In this document: piece after piece, positions 62,177-64,000 of the stretch
How positions within the stretch are numbered: position 1 is the stretch's first letter
How the letters are laid out: each line of letters begins with the position of its first letter
NCBI RefSeq assembly: GCF_000783395.1
Contig: NZ_JSFK01000027.1
Span: 16,883-80,882, forward strand
Direction: 5' to 3'
Length of the DNA: 64,000 bases
Source: Pseudomonas chlororaphis
GTDB lineage: Bacteria; Pseudomonadota; Gammaproteobacteria; Pseudomonadales; Pseudomonadaceae
The notes under the pieces: generated by a model
What the model was told of the DNA's origin: nothing
Databases searched by the model: none
The model's input: only the letters and a program-made list of their open reading frames with translations
Position numbers and translations under genes: made by a program

Positions 62177-64000
62177 CAATCAAAATCCGCGTACGAAGTT
62201 ACGGTGTCGCCATTTGCTCTGAGAATAACTACAGCTTTCTTTTGCTGCCCATAAATCCCGTCTCTCGTATAACCTTCGCCAATGATCTTTCCCATATCCA
62301 TGGGCCTTCTCGATGTTTGAAGATCGGTCCGCCGGAGTATCAGCTTGGCTCTGTAGATAGCATTTAACTGGTCTCTATGGCTGAGAAAATGAGTGGCCGC
62401 GCTAGGGATTTTAGGTGCTCCATGGTTTGGTCCACCGTAGTAAGTCTCTACTATCCCAGTTGTCGGATTTTTCCCTGTCATAATTCGTTCAAATTGAGAT
62501 CGTAGAGTTGTTTGAGCTCCGTGCTTCTCTAAAAAGTGAGCGCCTTGTGTTGACCTCTCCATCTCACCCAAACGCCGATAAGCATTTTCCTCCGCTAGTT
62601 CATCAATCCTCGCTCTACGCTCCTGCGCCGTCATCTTCGGCAGCGCTGTCTCCCCCTCATCAACCTTAGCCCCACCAACCCCACCCGGCACCTCACACCC
62701 AGGCTTATTCGGCGGCGGGCAGTTAGAGCTCAACCCCAACGGATCCACCCACCCCGTCGGATTCGGCACGTACTGGTACTGATTCAACCCACCGGCCAAC
62801 TTGATCGGATCCGGTGTCAGATACCGCCCCAGTCTCGGGTCGTAGTACCGATGGCGGTTGTAATGCAGGCCGCTTTCGCCGTCGAAGTACTGCCCCTGAA
62901 AGCGCAGCGGCTGGTTCAGGTAGTCGTCGCCGGCCAGGGTCAGCGTGGCGACTTTGCCGTAGGCGTCGTATTGCGCGGACCAGACGATGTCACCGCTGTA
63001 GTCTGTGAGTTCTTGCGGGGTGCCGAGGTGGTCGAGTTGGTAGTAGAAGGGGCAGGCTTTTTTCGGGCCTTTGCCGTCGAGCAGCGCGAGCGGGCGGAAG
63101 GTGCCGGGTTCGTAGACGTAGCTGCGGTATTCGTTTTCGCTGCTTTCGGCGACGAGGTGGTCGCCTTGCCAGAAGAACTCGGTGGTCTCGCCGTTGACGG
63201 TTTTGCTGATGCGTCGGCCGAAGGCGTCGTAGCGGTAACTGGCGGTTTGGCCGTCGGGGCGGGTCAGGCCGATCAGGCGGTGTTGGCTGTCGTAGCGGTA
63301 TTCGGTGACGAGAGTCTGCGCGCGGCCGCGACGTTCGCGGATCAGGTTGCCGAAGGCGTCGTAGTCGTAGTGGCGGTCGCCCTGCATCAGCAGGCGGTTG
63401 CCTTTGATCTGACTCGGGCCGGGGCGGTCCTGCATCAGCAGGTTGCCGGCCGGGTCGTGGGCGAAGCTTTCCGGCAGTTCGTCGCGTGAGTGGCGGACGC
63501 GGATGAGGCGGTCGAGGGTGTCGTAGCCGTAGGTGCGTTGGCCGTGGCGGCTGTCGGCGATGTGCGCGAGATTGCCGTTGGCGTTGTAGGCATAATCGCG
63601 GCGGTACAGCGCATCGCGCTGATGGCCTACGGCGTGGGCGAGCAATCGTCCTTGATCGTCGTAGGTATATTCGCTGAGCAGCAGGCCTTGCTGACGTTGT
63701 TGTTCGCGCCCGGCCTGGTAGACATGACGGGTCAGCGGCGCGCCGTTGAGGTCGATGCCGGTCAACGCGCCACCCTTGGCGTGGTGGTAGTCGAGCAGGC
63801 TGTTGTCCGGCAGGCGCATGCGCTTGAGCTGACCGCAGGCGTCGTAGCGGTAACGCAGGGTGCCCCAGCCCTGATGCTCGGTGATCAAGCGGTCCTGGCG
63901 GTCGTACTCGAAGGCCAGAGGATGTTGCTGGCCGTCGTCGACCCCAATCAAACGTCCGAGGCGGTCGTATTGGTAGGAAACCTTGATCCCGTCGGGCAGG
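62176..64000 (-). CDS. Rhs/YD-repeat toxin, 5' part outside window
   Basis: At least 608 codons, open to the window edge. Many YD repeats (YDxxGxLxxxxxxxG..xYxYD) form the shell, ending with the Rhs core motif YDPRLGRYLTPDPIKLAGGLNQYQYVPNPTGWVDPLGL. The last 180 residues (62179-62724) are the variable toxin part. After a Pro-rich linker they show GAHFLEKHGAQ, THFLSHRDQLNAI and AVVILRANGDTVTSYAD, a pattern like RNase A-type CdiA-CT toxins (weak match by eye). The codon usage shifts to AT-rich in the toxin part. Delivery probably by type VI secretion; no vgrG or hcp is in the window. Confidence 0.88.
   Translation of the reverse strand, partial: LPDGIKVSYQYDRLGRLIGVDDGQQHPLAFEYDRQDRLITEHQGWGTLRYRYDACGQLKRMRLPDNSLLDYHHAKGGALTGIDLNGAPLTRHVYQAGREQQRQQGLLLSEYTYDDQGRLLAHAVGHQRDALYRRDYAYNANGNLAHIADSRHGQRTYGYDTLDRLIRVRHSRDELPESFAHDPAGNLLMQDRPGPSQIKGNRLLMQGDRHYDYDAFGNLIRERRGRAQTLVTEYRYDSQHRLIGLTRPDGQTASYRYDAFGRRISKTVNGETTEFFWQGDHLVAESSENEYRSYVYEPGTFRPLALLDGKGPKKACPFYYQLDHLGTPQELTDYSGDIVWSAQYDAYGKVATLTLAGDDYLNQPLRFQGQYFDGESGLHYNRHRYYDPRLGRYLTPDPIKLAGGLNQYQYVPNPTGWVDPLGLSSNCPPPNKPGCEVPGGVGGAKVDEGETALPKMTAQERRARIDELAEENAYRRLGEMERSTQGAHFLEKHGAQTTLRSQFERIMTGKNPTTGIVETYYGGPNHGAPKIPSAATHFLSHRDQLNAIYRAKLILRRTDLQTSRRPMDMGKIIGEGYTRDGIYGQQKKAVVILRANGDTVTSYADFD

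Noticed and set aside
62851..63489. Plus-strand frame opposite the Rhs shell
   Set aside because: The YD repeats on the minus strand explain the sequence; the plus frame is a low-complexity Val/Ala/Gly shadow.

Overview
The window is chromosomal DNA from a Pseudomonas of the fluorescens type. This is inferred from the high GC content, the Pseudomonas-specific DUF3509 gene, dense REP hairpins of known Pseudomonas types (GTGGGAGCGAGCCTGCTCGCG, TGGGAGCTGGCTTGCCAGCG and GTAGGAGCTGCCGCAGGCTG cores) and gene order. From memory, aroC-MFS-mtnBDC, prmB-folE and htrB-minCDE-rluA-apeB...prc-EAL/GGDEF match blocks in P. aeruginosa. No tRNA, rRNA, CRISPR array, insertion sequence or prophage was seen.

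Layout. 0-3.6 kb: an unidentified partial gene, an ankyrin protein, a FATP-type acyl-CoA synthetase and a DUF3509 gene. 3.8-8.0 kb: minus-strand run aroC, MFS transporter, mtnB, mtnD, mtnC (chorismate synthesis plus methionine salvage). 8.1-16 kb: housekeeping genes, namely an alpha/beta hydrolase, a tail-anchored protein, prmB, an isochorismatase-fold protein, an Smr protein, folE, a membrane glutaredoxin, and an aminotransferase divergent from a MarR regulator. 16-18.2 kb: AzgA-type purine permease and a LysE exporter.

18.5-29.9 kb is the accessory region and the best candidate for something undescribed. A 1181-residue protein with a TcdA/TcdB-like hydrophobic pore region and RTX-like glycine motifs is followed on the same strand by four tandem paralogs of 576-628 residues of unknown function. 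The paralogs share a proline-rich start, one or two copies of a short beta module and a conserved C-terminal domain of about 310 residues. The block has no REP elements and separates the purine permease from the uricolytic cluster.

30-39 kb: complete urate catabolism. PuuD (membrane cytochrome c urate oxidase), UraH, UraD, PuuE, Alc and AllA convert urate to glyoxylate and urea, with a urate/xanthine permease and two Tsx-like outer-membrane channels. A palindrome TTGTACACAA/TTGTATACAA occurs upstream of uraH, of puuE and of the distant AzgA permease, suggesting one regulon.

39-50 kb: patatin phospholipase, lipid A acyltransferase, minCDE, rluA, apeB, a 58-residue membrane protein, an MscS-like channel and an M20 amidohydrolase, then a repeat-rich gap. 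50-56.5 kb: a GntR/UTRA regulator divergent from an ABC importer operon carrying an alkaline-phosphatase-superfamily hydrolase, with a HAD phosphatase downstream; organophosphorus uptake is the likely theme. 56.6-61.8 kb: quinone oxidoreductase, periplasmic protease Prc and an EAL-CBS-GGDEF protein. The window ends inside a minus-strand Rhs gene whose AT-rich C-terminal toxin module is followed by a small overlapping putative immunity gene.
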